This document shows positions 10,467 through 24,200 of a stretch of 64,000 nucleotides of DNA, one piece after another. Position 1 is the stretch's first letter. Each line of letters starts with the position of its first letter. Under the pieces are notes generated by a model. That model ran no database searches. It was not told the DNA's origin and saw only the letters and a list, made by a program, of their open reading frames with translations. The position numbers and the translations under genes are program-made. This DNA comes from Marsupella aquatica (lineage: Eukaryota; Marchantiophyta), in contig OZ316896.1 of NCBI GenBank assembly GCA_973895155.1, positions 4,836,001 to 4,900,000 on the forward strand. Reading direction: 5' to 3'.

Positions 10467-12698
10467 TTAATTTGGTCTTTTGATCGAGTCGCGGGTAGGC
10501 AGGGCCAGGTTACCTTTCTGCAGCTTCTGGAGTTGCCTTTGGAAAAGTTTGACGTGAGAAAAAGTCGGGGAAAAAGTAGCCAAGGCTACGTACTGGTATC
10601 CAACATTTGACTTGGAAGCAGCTAATCGATCCAATGCATAGTGGCCGAGGTGGCTTTGAGATGAGTGATATCCCAGCCAATGATCTTCTATTCATGGACG
10701 TCACTACGTACTGTAGGTAGAGGGTTGCAATTTTTTGGATTAGAATTGGCAATGCGGCTCAAGCTAGTCCTCAACAAATCCAGCATGTATGTTGCTTTAG
10801 TTTAGGACAGCTAGCTTTCAAAGTTTTGTAAATATAATATTGATCAAGCATATATGAAGCTAGCTGTAACGGCTGCTGATCAACGTCCATGAGTAATCTT
10901 TTCTTTTCCCTGGTTTTTGTACGTGATTTGTGTGGTATCAATTTGGTCCTTTCAAATTGGCCATCTGGTGCGGAAACAGTAGAGGATATAATTTCTGGCA
11001 GAACCGTAATTCAAGCTAGATTGTAGGAATTCCAAGTTCATAGAGACGCGGCATTGAGGCTGATTGTAAACGATCCTAACAACCCTAAACCGTTTCATTA
11101 TGAGCCAAGAATGAAAGCCTATAAGATGTGGCCATGCTCAGGTTTGTTGTAAAATAAGAAAAGAATGTATTTATTTAAGTTTAGTACTTTTCAGTCAAAG
11201 TTCCCAAAAGATGGCCCCTTCACGTGTCTAACATGGGGCAAACGCTACAAGAAATATATGTTCAGGACGGTTATCCTGCATTCTTCTGGCAGTTATATAT
11301 TAGTTTACTTTGTGTTTCCTATTCGTACTGAACATATACAAGTACGTACGTACGTACAGGTCTGATTTAAATAAAGGTTTGAATAAACATTGCAGCAAGC
11401 GTTCCTAGGTTAATTTTTGCAAGACAATATACGTACTTCAATACTTGAGCAAAATACTCTTAATCCCATGGGATCAATATTTATATGCATGTCCCAAAAT
11501 TCCGCCTGGACAGCCTGGTGGCTGCGAAAACTCCTTCAGATCATCTTTAACCGATATTTCAATTTATTGGAATCGTCTAAGTAGAGTCCACTAAATACTA
11601 ATTATTCTTTTTTCCAGAAAATAATGCAATGTTAACTTACACCTCTACTGGTTTTGTTTTCGAATTTAAAAAATAATGTATACTCAAGCACTCTAAAATA
11701 TCTTTTGGTCTGGAAATGACAGGTTTTTTTAAGTCAGGAACTTAAATTTTTCAAGTAGCATTTGCAAGCTAACTCTCTAAGTTTGACTGAAATGTGTTGT
11801 AATTGCTGAAGCGAGTTGCTGGCTATCTAGTCACGATCATCATCCCAGCAATTACCATCCCAGCAATTAGTTATTATTCACTACATCCAAGCTCCCACTT
11901 GACGAATATACATTGACAACCATAGATACTAGATAGTGTGCCCGTTAAGGAAAGTCTTGGGGCACATTCCAAAGCCCCCTTTTTACTTCACTCGTCTCAT
12001 CCTCGATTAAACTTCGTTCCCACAGAAGTCATAGTTTGCAATCCAATTTATAGAGACAACCTCAAAATTCTAAACAGCTGGCCTCTGGATATCTTTCATA
12101 TGAGTATTTTCGATTTAAGTGGCGATTTGAATGAAACATTGCTGCAAGCGTTTGCTCGATTTTGGAGGTAAACTTCAATGTATAGATAAATTATACATAA
12201 TCCCATGGGATCGTTAAATGTCCTAAGATTCCTAGTAGCGGTTTGAATGAAACATTGCAGCAAGCGTTGCTCGATTTTGAGGCACACTTCAATGTTTAAA
12301 TAAATTACACATAATCCCATGGGATCGTTAAATGTCCTAAGATTCCGCCTGGACAGCCTAGCGGCTGCGAAAACACCTTCATCTTTAAACAGTATTTAAA
12401 TTTCTTGTAATCCTCTCAGTAGAAACATCTCCAATATCTTGCGAAGTACAGCAGAGTCCAAGGATCTGAGTGGCTGCAAAAGCCATCGCTTAGTAACTCA
12501 AATATCATTTACACGGGGCTTTGTCAAGTATAGGGTGTCAGACGTTCTTGTCCAGTGGGTGGCAAAATTTGTCCACCAACACCTTTCTGCTGACAAAGGA
12601 TGGCTGATAATCCTGTACTTTATAAGAAACTACATGAGGAGAACTGAAACTTGGTATCTAACTCAATCACTGACGACTAAAGTAGCAGCAAACACGCA
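10467..12698. other. intergenic between G3BP-like pseudogene and GTG/COLD1 3' end
   Basis: No gene is supported. The region has a short (GTAC)n run at 11340-11357 and three copies of a roughly 120-180 bp repeat (listed separately). The remainder is AT-rich. The part next to 12699 will hold the 3' UTR of the minus-strand GTG/COLD1 gene. Confidence 0.5.
11372..12380. repeat. three copies of a TGAATGAAACATTGCAGCAAGCG repeat
   Basis: Copies lie at about 11372-11530, 12112-12233 and 12238-12380. They share TTGAATGAAACATTGC(A/T)GCAAGCG, then AATCCCATGGGATC, then TGTCCTAAGATTCC. Copies 1 and 3 also share GCCTGGACAGCCT and GGCTGCGAAAACNCCTTC. The last two copies are in tandem with a period near 123 bp. 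Copy 1 is separated by about 0.6 kb of unrelated sequence. Confidence 0.75.
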
Positions 12699-15600
12699 TC
12701 AATCAATTGGATGCTTATCACTCCGTTGTGAAGTGTAACGAGCTGTGATGTGAAGTACTGACACAAGTGCACTGGCAACAAAGATCGCATCAAACCACCT
12801 ATGATAAAAATCAAATTGAATATCCCCACCCAGGACGTCTGTGATTAAGGATCTGCGATGCAAAGCGACATTCTTCATGTTAGATGCAAGTGTATTTTGA
12901 CAATCTTATGCATCCAGAATTATGAGCGGTTCTGCAGGAGTAAATTTAAGATATGGTCATTACATCCACAATACCTGTATTCCATGGCAAGACTCTTTCT
13001 GATGAGCAAAATGGATGATAGGAAATACATTCCCATGATTTCAGATAGGAAAAGCACGACATTGCTTGTACTTCCACTTCCTCCCCCAGAGACTGCAAAG
13101 AAGAACTGCAAGAAGCAGTATCACAAGCTATAAATACTCATCTAAGTGAATGTAAGTATACGCCCCAAAAGACTTTCGGAGACAACAACCTTATGGTTTC
13201 ACGGTTTGCAGAGCGTCAGACCAAGGAATTGCAGTAAACAAGACAAAAAGGAAATGACAAATTTGGTATCCAAAGACAATCTGACCTTCATGAGGTTGAA
13301 AAGAAACCCTCTCAAAGACATGGCAATCAACATGCCTATGAAGATGAGTGAAACGTACTACAACGGCAATGCCCACACCACAAGTTAGTGGTACTACAAC
13401 AAAACAGGGTAAGACGTAATATCACTAGAAACCTCTACTACCTTTCACAAAGGTTTGCTACTGAGGGTATCAGCACCATTCTCCAGGAACTAGAAACACT
13501 GACACTAATTCACATCTGAAGGGATGAACAAGATAATGGTCTCTGAAGTTTCAAATCTAAAACAGAAAGTAGAATGAGAGGTACCTGAGACCATAAATTG
13601 AAGTTGATACCAATGTCAAAAAACTGGAAAAATATACTGATAGTTTGTGTCACTGGATCCACACTAGTTGACTGCAAACATTGATCATACGATCCGGACT
13701 TAAAAGTGAGGAAAACTCGTCCAACAGCCAGAAAATAGATCAGCCATGAGATTACCCCAAATGGCACTTCAATCCATTGAGATCGCAATTAGCTGGACTT
13801 ACTATTAGTTTGTGATATAAAAGTTTGACAACCGTTTATGACCTCGAGGGAAATCAACTAGCACCACATACCTCAGCGAAGATTACACTCTGTGCTGACT
13901 GCAACATACGAATTTAACATCAGTAATCACTTTGTGTTCCTGAACTCTCAGTCTGTTTGAGTCTTCACATATCAGTTCAAAGCGTGATTTCATGCGAATT
14001 TCTTCCATAAAGCTGTGCATCAGTCACTGCATATACTGTAATAAAACAACATGAATGTACATTATGATGATCCAAGGATATCAATTACGCGAGCAATGTA
14101 CGGGGCTTAGCTGTAAGATGAAACATACGGAAGCTTACCTTCAGCATTTTGTAGACACAATACACTGAAAAAATGTAACCTAAAAAGTTGTTGACATGGC
14201 CTCTCCAAGTTCTGGAAAACATAGCTGCCTCCTGTACACGAAATACAGTAAAAAACTTACGAGATCAATTCAATATTCCAAGATCCAACAGAAGGATTAT
14301 CCGGTCTATCATCAAAGCTCTCTACCATAATGACTGAAGCCATCAACATATCTTATGACATCTAGCTTAATTAAGCTGATTGACAACAATCATAATTTGC
14401 CAGGACTTATAATTACGATACGGTTGATGGCTCCTGATGCATTCATTTGTCATTGATTCTTTCCAAAAGACTTCGAAGCCTGTTCCACACAAGTCTTCGA
14501 TAACTTGCAAATATCTTTCTACAGTAGGAGGGTAATTTTGAATGGACAATTCATTACTAACCAATTGAAAAAGCTTTCAATATCTTTTCCTTTTGCTCTG
14601 ATCCATAAATTCCAAGGAATTGGACACCTTTAATAACATCTCTATTCCCGTATCACGTATCCAAGCGTCAGCGAACATCATATTGGCTCACCAACCTTTG
14701 CTTTGACCTATTTCTCACAAATACACGAAGAAGTATCAACGATTTGCATGTTGTACTTTCTATCAGCTTTAGTGAACACAAATAACAGAGTCCAGTGCAA
14801 ACCTTCGCTTGACGAAGTTCAAAGATTTCAAGGAATAGATGCCTCGACAGCTCCTCTAACGCCTGAACCTCTTCCTGATTGACTCTTATTTCTGTACAAA
14901 GGACAAGGAAGCTAAGAAACAATTAGTAGCAGGCACTAACATAGAAGAGCAAACCCATTAGCGATTTTCACGGAGCACACCCAAAAACAAGTATAGCCTA
15001 AGTGACTAGGTCACAACATCATGTACCTTGCTCACGATCATCTTCATGTACAGTCCGCACAACTGTCCCAACCACTCTTGTCATGAAGGACTTGGATTCA
15101 GCACGCTGAATTGACGACAAGAGTCAAAGTAGGGACTCAGAAGCCGGAAGAAACAGGGTTTAGGCTGCCCTTCTCAGTCTATAGCAAAAGCCTAATTAGA
15201 TGAAGGCATCCCTTGGCTCCTATGACACCTTGAGCAATGGTCAAAATCAGAACTTCTATCACAATCAAAATTTCAGCTGAACAGACAATCGTATACCTGC
15301 GTGGATTCTTGATGAGAGACCATATCTTTGCGTGATAGGAGAATCTTTTTCTTTTTGCTGATAGTCATCTCATATGCATGCAGTAATCGCCTCTCCAAAG
15401 CATGAATGTCCACTTCATCAATTTCCCTGTCAATGAGCCGATGAGAAACTACGTGATGTACTTCAGACTCTTGCACCACCAGCCTAAGCTCAAATATGAG
15501 GAATTCTGAAGCACGGCTTCATCTTATTAACACCGTTGCACTAAAATACCCCATCGAGGAGTTCCTCGTGGCTCATGTGTGGATCTCCTGGAGTGTGAAC

Positions 15601-18092
15601 AATGGACTTCAACGAAACATCTTCTTGCCAGCAGACACTTCTGGAAATATGAAGGCTTGATCCAAAATTACACCTCTCCTCAAAAGTCCAAAGTCCGAAA
15701 ATACCGACACTCGGATTCAACAGATGTAACTATCCAAACCAAATGGCATTTGATCGCGTCATGTCAGTGATTTTACTGAGAAGTACAAACCTGGTGAAGA
15801 GTGACAAATAGCTATAAGGTAACGTGATTGCTCCATATCCCGATAGCACCGCCATGAGGGAAACACCAATGACTCCAAGCCGGCTGACTAGCTGTGCCAT
15901 TGTGAAAAATCCTGATTATTAGACATTTTCCATCAGTCAATGATGGTCTATCTGTAAATTGCCACACAAAAAGGTCGGAGCAAATTCCGGTCGTCAAACT
16001 AACAAGTTCCGAATGAAGATCTACAAGAGAATCGTCTTACAAAAGTCACCCTACTAAGACTACTTACTCTCTCCTCTCGCTCATGCTTACGAGTCAAGTT
16101 ATCCACTACGAAAAACTATCTTCTTAATGAACATGACAAGAATAGCCGATGACCCCACAATTCACAGCGAATCCTCCACTGTTGCATAGACTGACGAGTC
16201 AAGATACCAGGTCAGTCAATCTACCTCTTTTGATACACAATGAGAAGAAAATATGGTCCTACAATTACCACCTGACTTCTTATTCTCCAACTTCTATTCT
16301 GACGGACAAGCGAGATATCAGATCAATTAAAACTGTCCAGATGAAGAACAAAGGTAGACGATAGACTCATTTCCTTCACCACAATCTTGACTTTTTGTTT
16401 TCCATAGACTAACTCAGGTATTGGTCTAACCTTTCTCTGGAGATGGCATGGGAAAGTGTATCCCCATCCTCCAAAACGCATACAAGAAAGCTATTAGGAA
16501 GATCACTCCACTGACTGCGGCACGCTTTCTGCCCATACCTGCAAAAGACGGTATTGTGTCAAAGGCTGGGATGATCCCATCAGAGCATTTGCCGGAGAAA
16601 GCAACGAACATAAGCTGATCGTGAACATAGACGACCTCCCGGCCCATTGCCCATGTATTCCTACAAACATTGGTCCACTGCCAGATCCCTTGGATCTTAG
16701 CGAGAATTGCGTTTCAGAAAACCAAGTTAAAGGCCACTAGAAGCCCCATGCGCTTAATAAAAGCGATCAACACCGGGACCAGGTCGCAGTGGGCACCCAG
16801 AACAGTTCGAATTTTCGGCACATCTTCGAATCGGAGCGAATCCTTCAAAGCAAGGCAAAAGCTACGTAGCTAAATTTCGAAGTTCCAATTATATAGACCA
16901 GTCAATCAGGGATTAACCTTTCCCTGAAGCCGTTAGCACATTCATGTCTTGACCTAGATTTCGCATAGCAACCTCTTCGAACGCAATGCGTACTAGGATG
17001 ACAGGAATAACAACCTTAGGTGGCCAATGAAGCTTAGGGTTTTTCCTTGTCTGTGCTTTCCTAAAAGTAGGGCCACTATTAAGTGAGAGAGAAAAAATAA
17101 AGTAATGCCGACAGGTTCCTTGACGCAGCAGAGAGCATCGGAGATACTTCATGTAGATAAATATTGTAAGTTTGATGAACCAAATACCCTAGGTTGACAG
17201 GACTGAAAAAAGACAAGGGAAACTACAAGGATGTTGCTGTCGGAGCCCAAAGTTCTGCGAGAGAGGGAACATGGAGGAAAAAGAACCGCTTACTGTTGTT
17301 ACGCAGTATCAGGTAGCAGTGGTAGTAAGGAAGAACAAAGACGAGCAACGTCACGAGACAAAATAAATCAAGCTGCCAATTTATTCGGCGGGCCCTGCAA
17401 AACGTTCACCGAAATCAAGTCAATCATTCGATAAGTCGATAAGTCGATAAACCGATAACGAAGGATACGGACTTTCAGCCGCCAGAGCAACAGCGCTGCA
17501 TCTTTTGACTCGTACAAGCAAAAACAATCAGACGAAAGGGGACTAGACAACTAGGATCTCACACGATCTTATTAAGCATCGGCAATTTTGACATCGTTTC
17601 AACACGACAGCTAAGTTGATGTCCAGTTCTTATGCTTGCTGTTTGTTTGAGCGAGCAACTTCTACCCAGACCTCTAGGCAACCATGCAGAGAAGCCTGCC
17701 ATATAGTTATGTTTCCATGTTTTCCACCCCGGAGCATTTCTCCGACTCCTGAATCCTAACAAATTCTCAGTGCCACGGCACGATGTGACGAGGTCCGTAT
17801 GCTTCATGACCATAAAATTCCGTCCCCTCACGGAATGCACATCATAAACTATCAAAGAGAACCACTTCAATGCGTACCTCAGAGAAAGCACAGGAATTAT
17901 CTCAAATAAGACGAGCTGCAGCATGTTGCAGGAAAAGGCAAACACGACACTGAATAAAATTTGCACCAGCGCACGCTTTTCCTCATACTCTTTGTAAAGT
18001 TTCCTGTTCAAGAACCAGAGTCCCGACCAGCCAAGCCCTAGCAGAGACGTGACGACTACTAGACAATCGAACAACATTATTCCGAGCCCCAT
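12699..18092 (-). CDS. COLD1: GPCR-type G protein / Golgi pH regulator-like protein (GTG1/GTG2/COLD1)
   Basis: A multi-pass membrane protein of the GPHR family. Plant members are described as ABA-binding GPCR-type G proteins (GTG1/2) or, in rice, COLD1, which senses cold and acts with the G-alpha subunit; animal members are Golgi anion channels. I infer 13 exons (minus): 18092-17878, 17394-17294, 16538-16431, 15911-15791, 15426-15297, 15105-15027, 14891-14803, 14231-14139, 13898-13872, 13671-13585, 13357-13286, 13105-12975, 12852-12699. All have GT-AG borders, and they sum to 1407 nt, 468 aa, exactly the family length. Landmarks: [20 protein letters not shown] at the start, [58 protein letters not shown], the ABA_GPCR-type [34 protein letters not shown], and the tail [20 protein letters not shown] ending HPID. 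No breaks. Exon 9 is a 27-nt microexon. The GTG1/GTG2/COLD1 distinction cannot be made here. Confidence 0.93.
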
Positions 18093-21000
18093 CCCTTCAG
18101 TCGAGGGTCAATCTGAAAAAAAATTCAGCTATTCCTTCCCTACTTCACGTCACCCACTTCAAATTACGTATCCTGCTCTCCATCCTCCTAAATTTCACCC
18201 CCCTTCTCAGCTAATTCGTGTTTCCTTCCGCCACTCTGCACATTGTAGTTGGAATTGTTTCTTCCCACTTTTTATCCTGCGCTGGCAGAACGGGTCCCAA
18301 ATCCATCATCAATCCCAATACTTCAATCCCATCCAGCACACTTCCATTTCGCCCTGGAATCCACAGATCCTCTCGAATGTCCACCCCAAGTTTCACTCCA
18401 CTTCTCCCAAGCCATCACCGCAGAAGCTTTCGGAAATCACCCAACATGCGCAGCGGCATTCTTCCATCATTCATCCCGCTTGATTCCACCATCCGCCCTC
18501 TCTTCCTTCAGCACTGTGCTGAATCGCAATGCAGCCAGATCTGAAACCCACCAATGAACACGGGATTCCGCAACACTTTCCCAGCCCGTCACTCAACTCA
18601 CTCACCTCGCAGGCACTCCACCTGACAATCACTGCACTACTACTGCAGTGGGACGCAGAGCGCGACAGAGTTTACTTTAATGTCTGACGCCATCAGATCC
18701 AAACTTCCAGCCCGACCGAGGGACTTCAATAATGGTAGGTTGTGCCAAACCTGTTCATCTACTACTCTTACCTCTACTACTGCTACACTACTCAGTCCTT
18801 ATACAGCAGAACGATCCAGGCACGCAAGCGACGGTGACTTTCTTCCGCCGTCCGCAGATCGATGATTAACAAGGAGCGACACTTTCTTCGAAGAGGCTAC
18901 TGTAAAATTAAAACACTCCCCATTCGAGAACTGCCCCATCGCCAACTGTCTCTAAAAGCCTGGCGAAAACTCCGATACAACTGCAGTAAACTTGTCTCGT
19001 ACTGCACCCGTACTCCTCCAGGGCCCATGTCAGCAGGACTCGACTCGAGAATGGAGCCGCTCCAGCAGGCTGTGCCCAGTGCCCGGCCCCCCGCCCGGGT
19101 CGGCCTTGGGCCTTGACGCCTTCTGTTGCCTTGCAGTTGACCCGCGCCCGCGACTCTCGGAAGAGCCTCGACCCAGGGCGATTCTTGATTGACACCCCGC
19201 TTTTCCTGCGCGACTGCCTTTCCGGCGCTTTCTGCGGACAAGCAAAAACCACTTCCCCGCATCTGGCCCGTGCCATTATCGCCGCGAAAAGACATTCCCG
19301 GCGCCGGGAACAGCAACAGCGTGGTTGATCGCTTGGCGCTTTGGCCTACATTTTTTAAATCGAGCGAAATTCCAAGGGTCGTAATATGATTACGCGAACA
19401 CCGGCTCCGGTCTGGCCACCGTCAGGGCGTACCGGCGCACTTGAAAACTCGCACAGCGGGCTTGCGGGAGAGGGTCTGAGCCGTCGATGGAGGAGATGGA
19501 CGGGCCGACCGGCGGGCGGGCGGGCACGCACGAGCACGGGCGGGGAGGGAGCGGGGCGGGTGACTGGCGGGTGACGGTGGGGTGACGGGCGCTAGCGGGT
19601 GGCTGACTGGCGGGGACGAACAACTAAGGGATCCAGGGAGCCAGGATCGAAATGAATTGAATTGACGGTATTGGAATTTGGGCGCTGCGACCAGGGAGGG
19701 GGGTGTTGTTTTGAATAAAGGAGCGAGTTGAATGACGTTGCTGGCCGATGAGGGGAGGGATTGATACTGTAGAGATGAGTATGAATTTTTGATTGGAGCG
19801 AGGGGTTGATGAGTGGGGTGCTACGGTAGTGGTAGTAGAATATAAATGGTACTGGTGCTAAGACAGGTAGATTTGGTTTTGCATGCATGAGAGCAGTGCA
19901 TGCGCGTGGATTGAAGTGAAGCAGCACTGCTACTGCTACTGAGTACTGATGATGAATCAAAGAAAAGAAGGAATGAATCAAAAGCGGGGAAGATGCCAAC
20001 GGAGCCAGCCAACCAACCAGGCCAGCGAGTGAGCGAGGCAGGGAGGGAGGGAGCGAGAGAGAAAGATAGAGAGACGATTCGGAGGTGACCGGGAGGGTGA
20101 ATCAGCAGCGTAGGAGACTGAGCTAGCTTGACATCATCATGAGCAGGAGCAGCAGCAGCGAGGGACTGATGAGCTCAGTGAGAGAGGCCTGCCTGATGAG
20201 AGGGGAATAAAAATTGGGCTGACTGACGGGAGAGGGGGGGGTGGGGGCGGAACGGAAGGGGAGGAGGAAAGGAATAAATGATGTGGGGGAAAAATAAGAC
20301 AGAGCAGGAGCATGATCCTGGGCAGCGACGAATCGGACGACGGGGAAGTGAGTCAGAGGGGAGGAGGAGTAGTCGTCCGGAAGAGTGGGAAGAGAAAGGA
20401 TAGAGAGAGTACAGACAGAAGGTCATTGGCATGTAAGAGGGGGCGAGAAAGAATGATGCGGCACGGAAATCTTATTACAGATAGAGGGAATAGTGGAAAA
20501 GGAGGGAGAGGGGATAAATTTTGCTAAATTGGAGGCGGGCGGTACAGCAGTCCATTCCAGTCCAGACCAGTCCAGGCCAGGCCAGGAGGCCAGCAGGCGA
20601 GTGACGCGAGTGGTGGTAGAAGTTTAGAGTATTATGGTATTAGAAGTAAAGGAGGGAATTGAATGGAAGGGATCCGGCCCGAAATCTTGCGATGCGCTCT
20701 TCAAGCAGAGGAGGCATTGTGGTTAGGGTTGGGATTATTCCAATCATGTCGGTTATGGCGATCGTTCATAACATTGCGGGCTCTGCGTTTAGTCTCAACT
20801 TGGTTTGGCTTTTCGTTCTTAACGCGCTGTTCAATCTCGAGTTGTACGAGCGAGATATTTCTACGGTGGAGCTGGGGGATGCAGGAGCAAGCAAAGTCGC
20901 AAGAGGTAGAAGGTTTCGATCGTACGAGGTTGGTCGTTGCTTGCGGTGAGGGTTCTTGGTGTGCTGATTCCGATTCCCTCGCCTTCCGAACACTGCAATC

Positions 21001-21253
21001 GCGAGGGGAGAACGATGATCGCTATCGCGCACTGCCTACCTCTTGGAATCCATTCCCGACATTGATAGTTGGAATTCGTGATAAGTGATCAGCGAACGAA
21101 AAGCAGTTTCGAGCAAGAGATGGGAATGATTGAGAAGGGATCTTGTGCTGGCCTGTGGTCGGGAGGTAGTCAGGATTGGCAACGGGACGTGCAGGTCAAT
21201 CGAGATTTGCTGAATACATTCATCGGGTAGAGTTTTAAGACTATGTGCAGGAA
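18093..21253. promoter_or_regulatory. GC-rich divergent intergenic/leader region between GTG/COLD1 and ARID4
   Basis: The two genes are transcribed away from each other, so this 3.2-kb stretch must hold both promoters and 5' leaders. It changes composition sharply: pyrimidine-rich at 18.1-18.6 kb, strongly GC-rich with CGGGCGGGCGGG runs at about 19.0-19.62 kb, and purine-rich GGGAGGGAG at 20.04-20.4 kb. The ORFs seen (for example 20663-21088) have no recognisable domains. A splice acceptor TGTGCAG at 21244-21250, just before the ARID4 ATG, implies a 5'-UTR intron and an untranslated first exon upstream. Confidence 0.5.
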
Positions 21254-24200
21254 ATGGCCCGTTCTGGAGCCGCTTTCAAACGTGGGAAACCCGTTTATAC
21301 TTTACTCTCTGTAATTTGTGGAAAGAAGGTTGAATCAAATGGTAGTGGAGCTGCAAGTACAGATGGTCCCACTAAGAGTACAGAGCTTCTTCCGAATGTG
21401 AGTGGAGTTCAAAATGATGCGTTTTTACTACCAGGGAAGGAGAAAGCAGTTGAAGACAAAGGCGCCTCTTTACCAGGATATCCAGATCTTGTTGCGAGCG
21501 GGCAACTAGAGGTGAAAGATTGTTTTGAGGAACTGGCTTGGGGCTCCTCTGGCTTATTCTCTAGTTTGCCATCATGCCCCCTGATCTGTCCGGCGGGTGA
21601 AGTTTTGACATAGTCAAATCTTTCCTCCCTGGCATGGATGGGGAGCCTTCGTGTGCTCTCATTTCGTCGATAACCTACTGAAGCATATGTTTGTTGCATG
21701 TCAAACCAGGTGCAACTCTTGCAGTACCCTACCAAGGAGGAACTCAAGTCAAAGTTGGAGTCCTTACAACCTGAATATTTGTCATTCCATGGTGAGCAAG
21801 TTGCTGGGAAAGACGACGTCGGTGGACTTGTATTAGGCGACGCCAAGGCTTGCACGCCGGACCAACTCCTCTCTCTTTTCGGAACGAAGTTACCTGATTT
21901 TGTGAGTTTTTGTGCTCTGTCGTACGCATGTATTTATTTCTAAAGTCAGTGATTGTGGAATGTCTGCCTCTGGCTGGCTTTAGTTCTGATGGTACCGAGC
22001 AATGTATGAAGTTCAACTGGTCTTGAACAGTGAAAAATTCCTCTTTGATATGGAATGTCCACGACTAGTCAACTATTGCTTGACACCTAGTTTGTGATAT
22101 CAGGTCTACTTAGAAATTCCTGCTGGAGATAAACATGCGCAGGCCCTTCAAACACTGGTATGTTATTGCACTTTTTGAGTGATATGTGGTGTTTTTGGAA
22201 ATGCTGGTTAATGAATTTTTGTTTGGACTGAGCGTTCCTCTAGAATATTAGACAAATGACGAGACAAATGACGAACTTACATTACATTTTCGCATAGGGC
22301 CTTGTCCACGGTAGCATGCAGAGAGGTCGTAAATGTAACTATGGCTTCGCTTGTTGAATTCGGTATAAAATTGTCCAATTACATGTTGCCCAAGGACTTA
22401 GCGGGGCCAATGTCGATGTAGTGGTGTTCCACTTGGAACTTGTTTCTCCTCTCAGATGTGCTGTATATAGTTATGGCTCATATCTGAGCCCTTTTGTCAG
22501 GGTGTCAAGCATCTGATATATTGGAAGGCCTCTTCCTGTTCAAATTCTCTAGCTCTCCATTTTCGGCAAGGGCTCCTTGCTACTTTCCAAAGGTAATTGG
22601 CTGACTCTGTATTTGGTTCTCAAGCTGGACCCATTGTCCTGATAATTGTTGTTTTACCGGACTCAAGTGGTCTGATTGATCACAAACTTGAGTTGTGTTT
22701 GTTCCAGTTCGGGAGCAGGAGGATGGGATGGCTACCATCTGGCTAAAGCATGTTCTCAACTATATGGTTGCCGATCAAGACTCGAAGGCCACTCGCTTGG
22801 GAGAAATTATTGGCCCCATCTTCTTGGAGAGGCACCTCCTAAAATTGAATTGCCCTCGACAGAAGCGTCCAGCGACGGGGAGGGGTCCAAAGCATCGGAG
22901 GCTACATTGGGCCCCATTCAGATTTTTGATGACGACGTTGAGATTCGATTGCTTGTTTGTACAGAACTTACCAAGCCAGTAAGCTCTCTTCGCCCCGAAA
23001 GTCAACTTCGCTTGCTGTGTTGTCGGTCTGAGTCTCACGTGAGAATCATACATTCTTATCTTGAATCCACACTGTAACATAAACTCAGCTCTTAAAGCAA
23101 TTTACAGAAGGCAGTAATGAAGATGGAGTGCTAACAATCAGATATTTCACATGCAGGATAATGGTTGGTTTGATGCTATGGAAGCTGGATTAAGTAGTTT
23201 GTTGACCATTGAGGTAAGTGAAAATCACGTTTAGGGTTCCCCAAATCTTTTCTTATAATCTCGACCTGCGTAATTATATGGCAGAAGTGTGAAAAAAACC
23301 TTTCCAGGGCTTGGATATTCCGTGTAGTGAGTATCATCCTTGTTTCTTGTGTGTGCCTTTCTGTTGAGACATTATGTGTCTTACTGCTAATTGTCTTTGT
23401 GTGCGGACTACAGGCTAGGGCTGTCCGGATGTTGAATAGAATCAGGTAAGAATTTGTTACTCCTATTACGCTCTTCGAATATTTATGTTCGACGTCACGT
23501 ACATCTTAGCCTTCTAGATCTTGAGTTGGTGTGTTTTGAGTCTGTTTTGATGGATTGAGAGGACGTTTAGCGAACTGCGTTGGGTGAGTTGCGAAATTTG
23601 GTTTTGTCGCCAAAGCTTCAAATAAGTGATTTTGATCGATCCATTTTGTTTCCTCGTCAGTGCTCCACCACCTCCGATGGCAGCAGCAGTCTTTGCACGA
23701 GGGATTGTGACTATGCGTTGTGATCTCTGCACCGCTACTTATGCCCGGGTGCCACTGCTTGTTTCTGGCAGTGCCCAGTTATGCTTTGATGACCAGGTTC
23801 GAAATATGTACCTTCATTCTCTTGATGGATGGTTTTCCTTGGGCGTTCGCAAGACTTCATAGTTGGAACTACACTGAAACTATATCTGCAATTGTTTGAA
23901 ACTTGTACCCATGGAATCCTAGTTGCGCTGACTGCACACCTTAAAATGCTTGACGGCTAGAAAGACATCCCCTCTAGGACTTGCAGTGGTGTATCTAACT
24001 GAAGGAATCAACATTTCCTAACAGAGTCGTTGTTTACCAACTTGCTAGTCGCAGCAATTAGAGAGCAGTATCAAGAGAGAGCTTGCGGAAAGAATTCGAC
24101 TTGTACGTATTCTGAAGACAGGAGAGGAAAAGAAAGCACCTGCTGTGATAACTGAAGTACGGCGTTCAGTTGCCCTTGCCGGTGGAGCGCGAGTGTTGGA

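Noticed and set aside
18049-18483. A 144-codon plus-strand ORF overlapping the first exon of GTG/COLD1
   Set aside because: Pro/Ser/His-rich composition from pyrimidine-rich leader DNA; it is antisense to the real exon at its start and has no recognised domain.
19030-19623. Multiple overlapping Arg/Pro/Gly-rich ORFs
   Set aside because: GC-rich leader DNA lacks stops in all frames; no domain and no conservation pattern visible.
20663-21088. A 141-codon ORF upstream of ARID4
   Set aside because: No homology recognised and it lies in the presumed 5'-UTR/intron of ARID4; a competing frame over the same DNA is also open.
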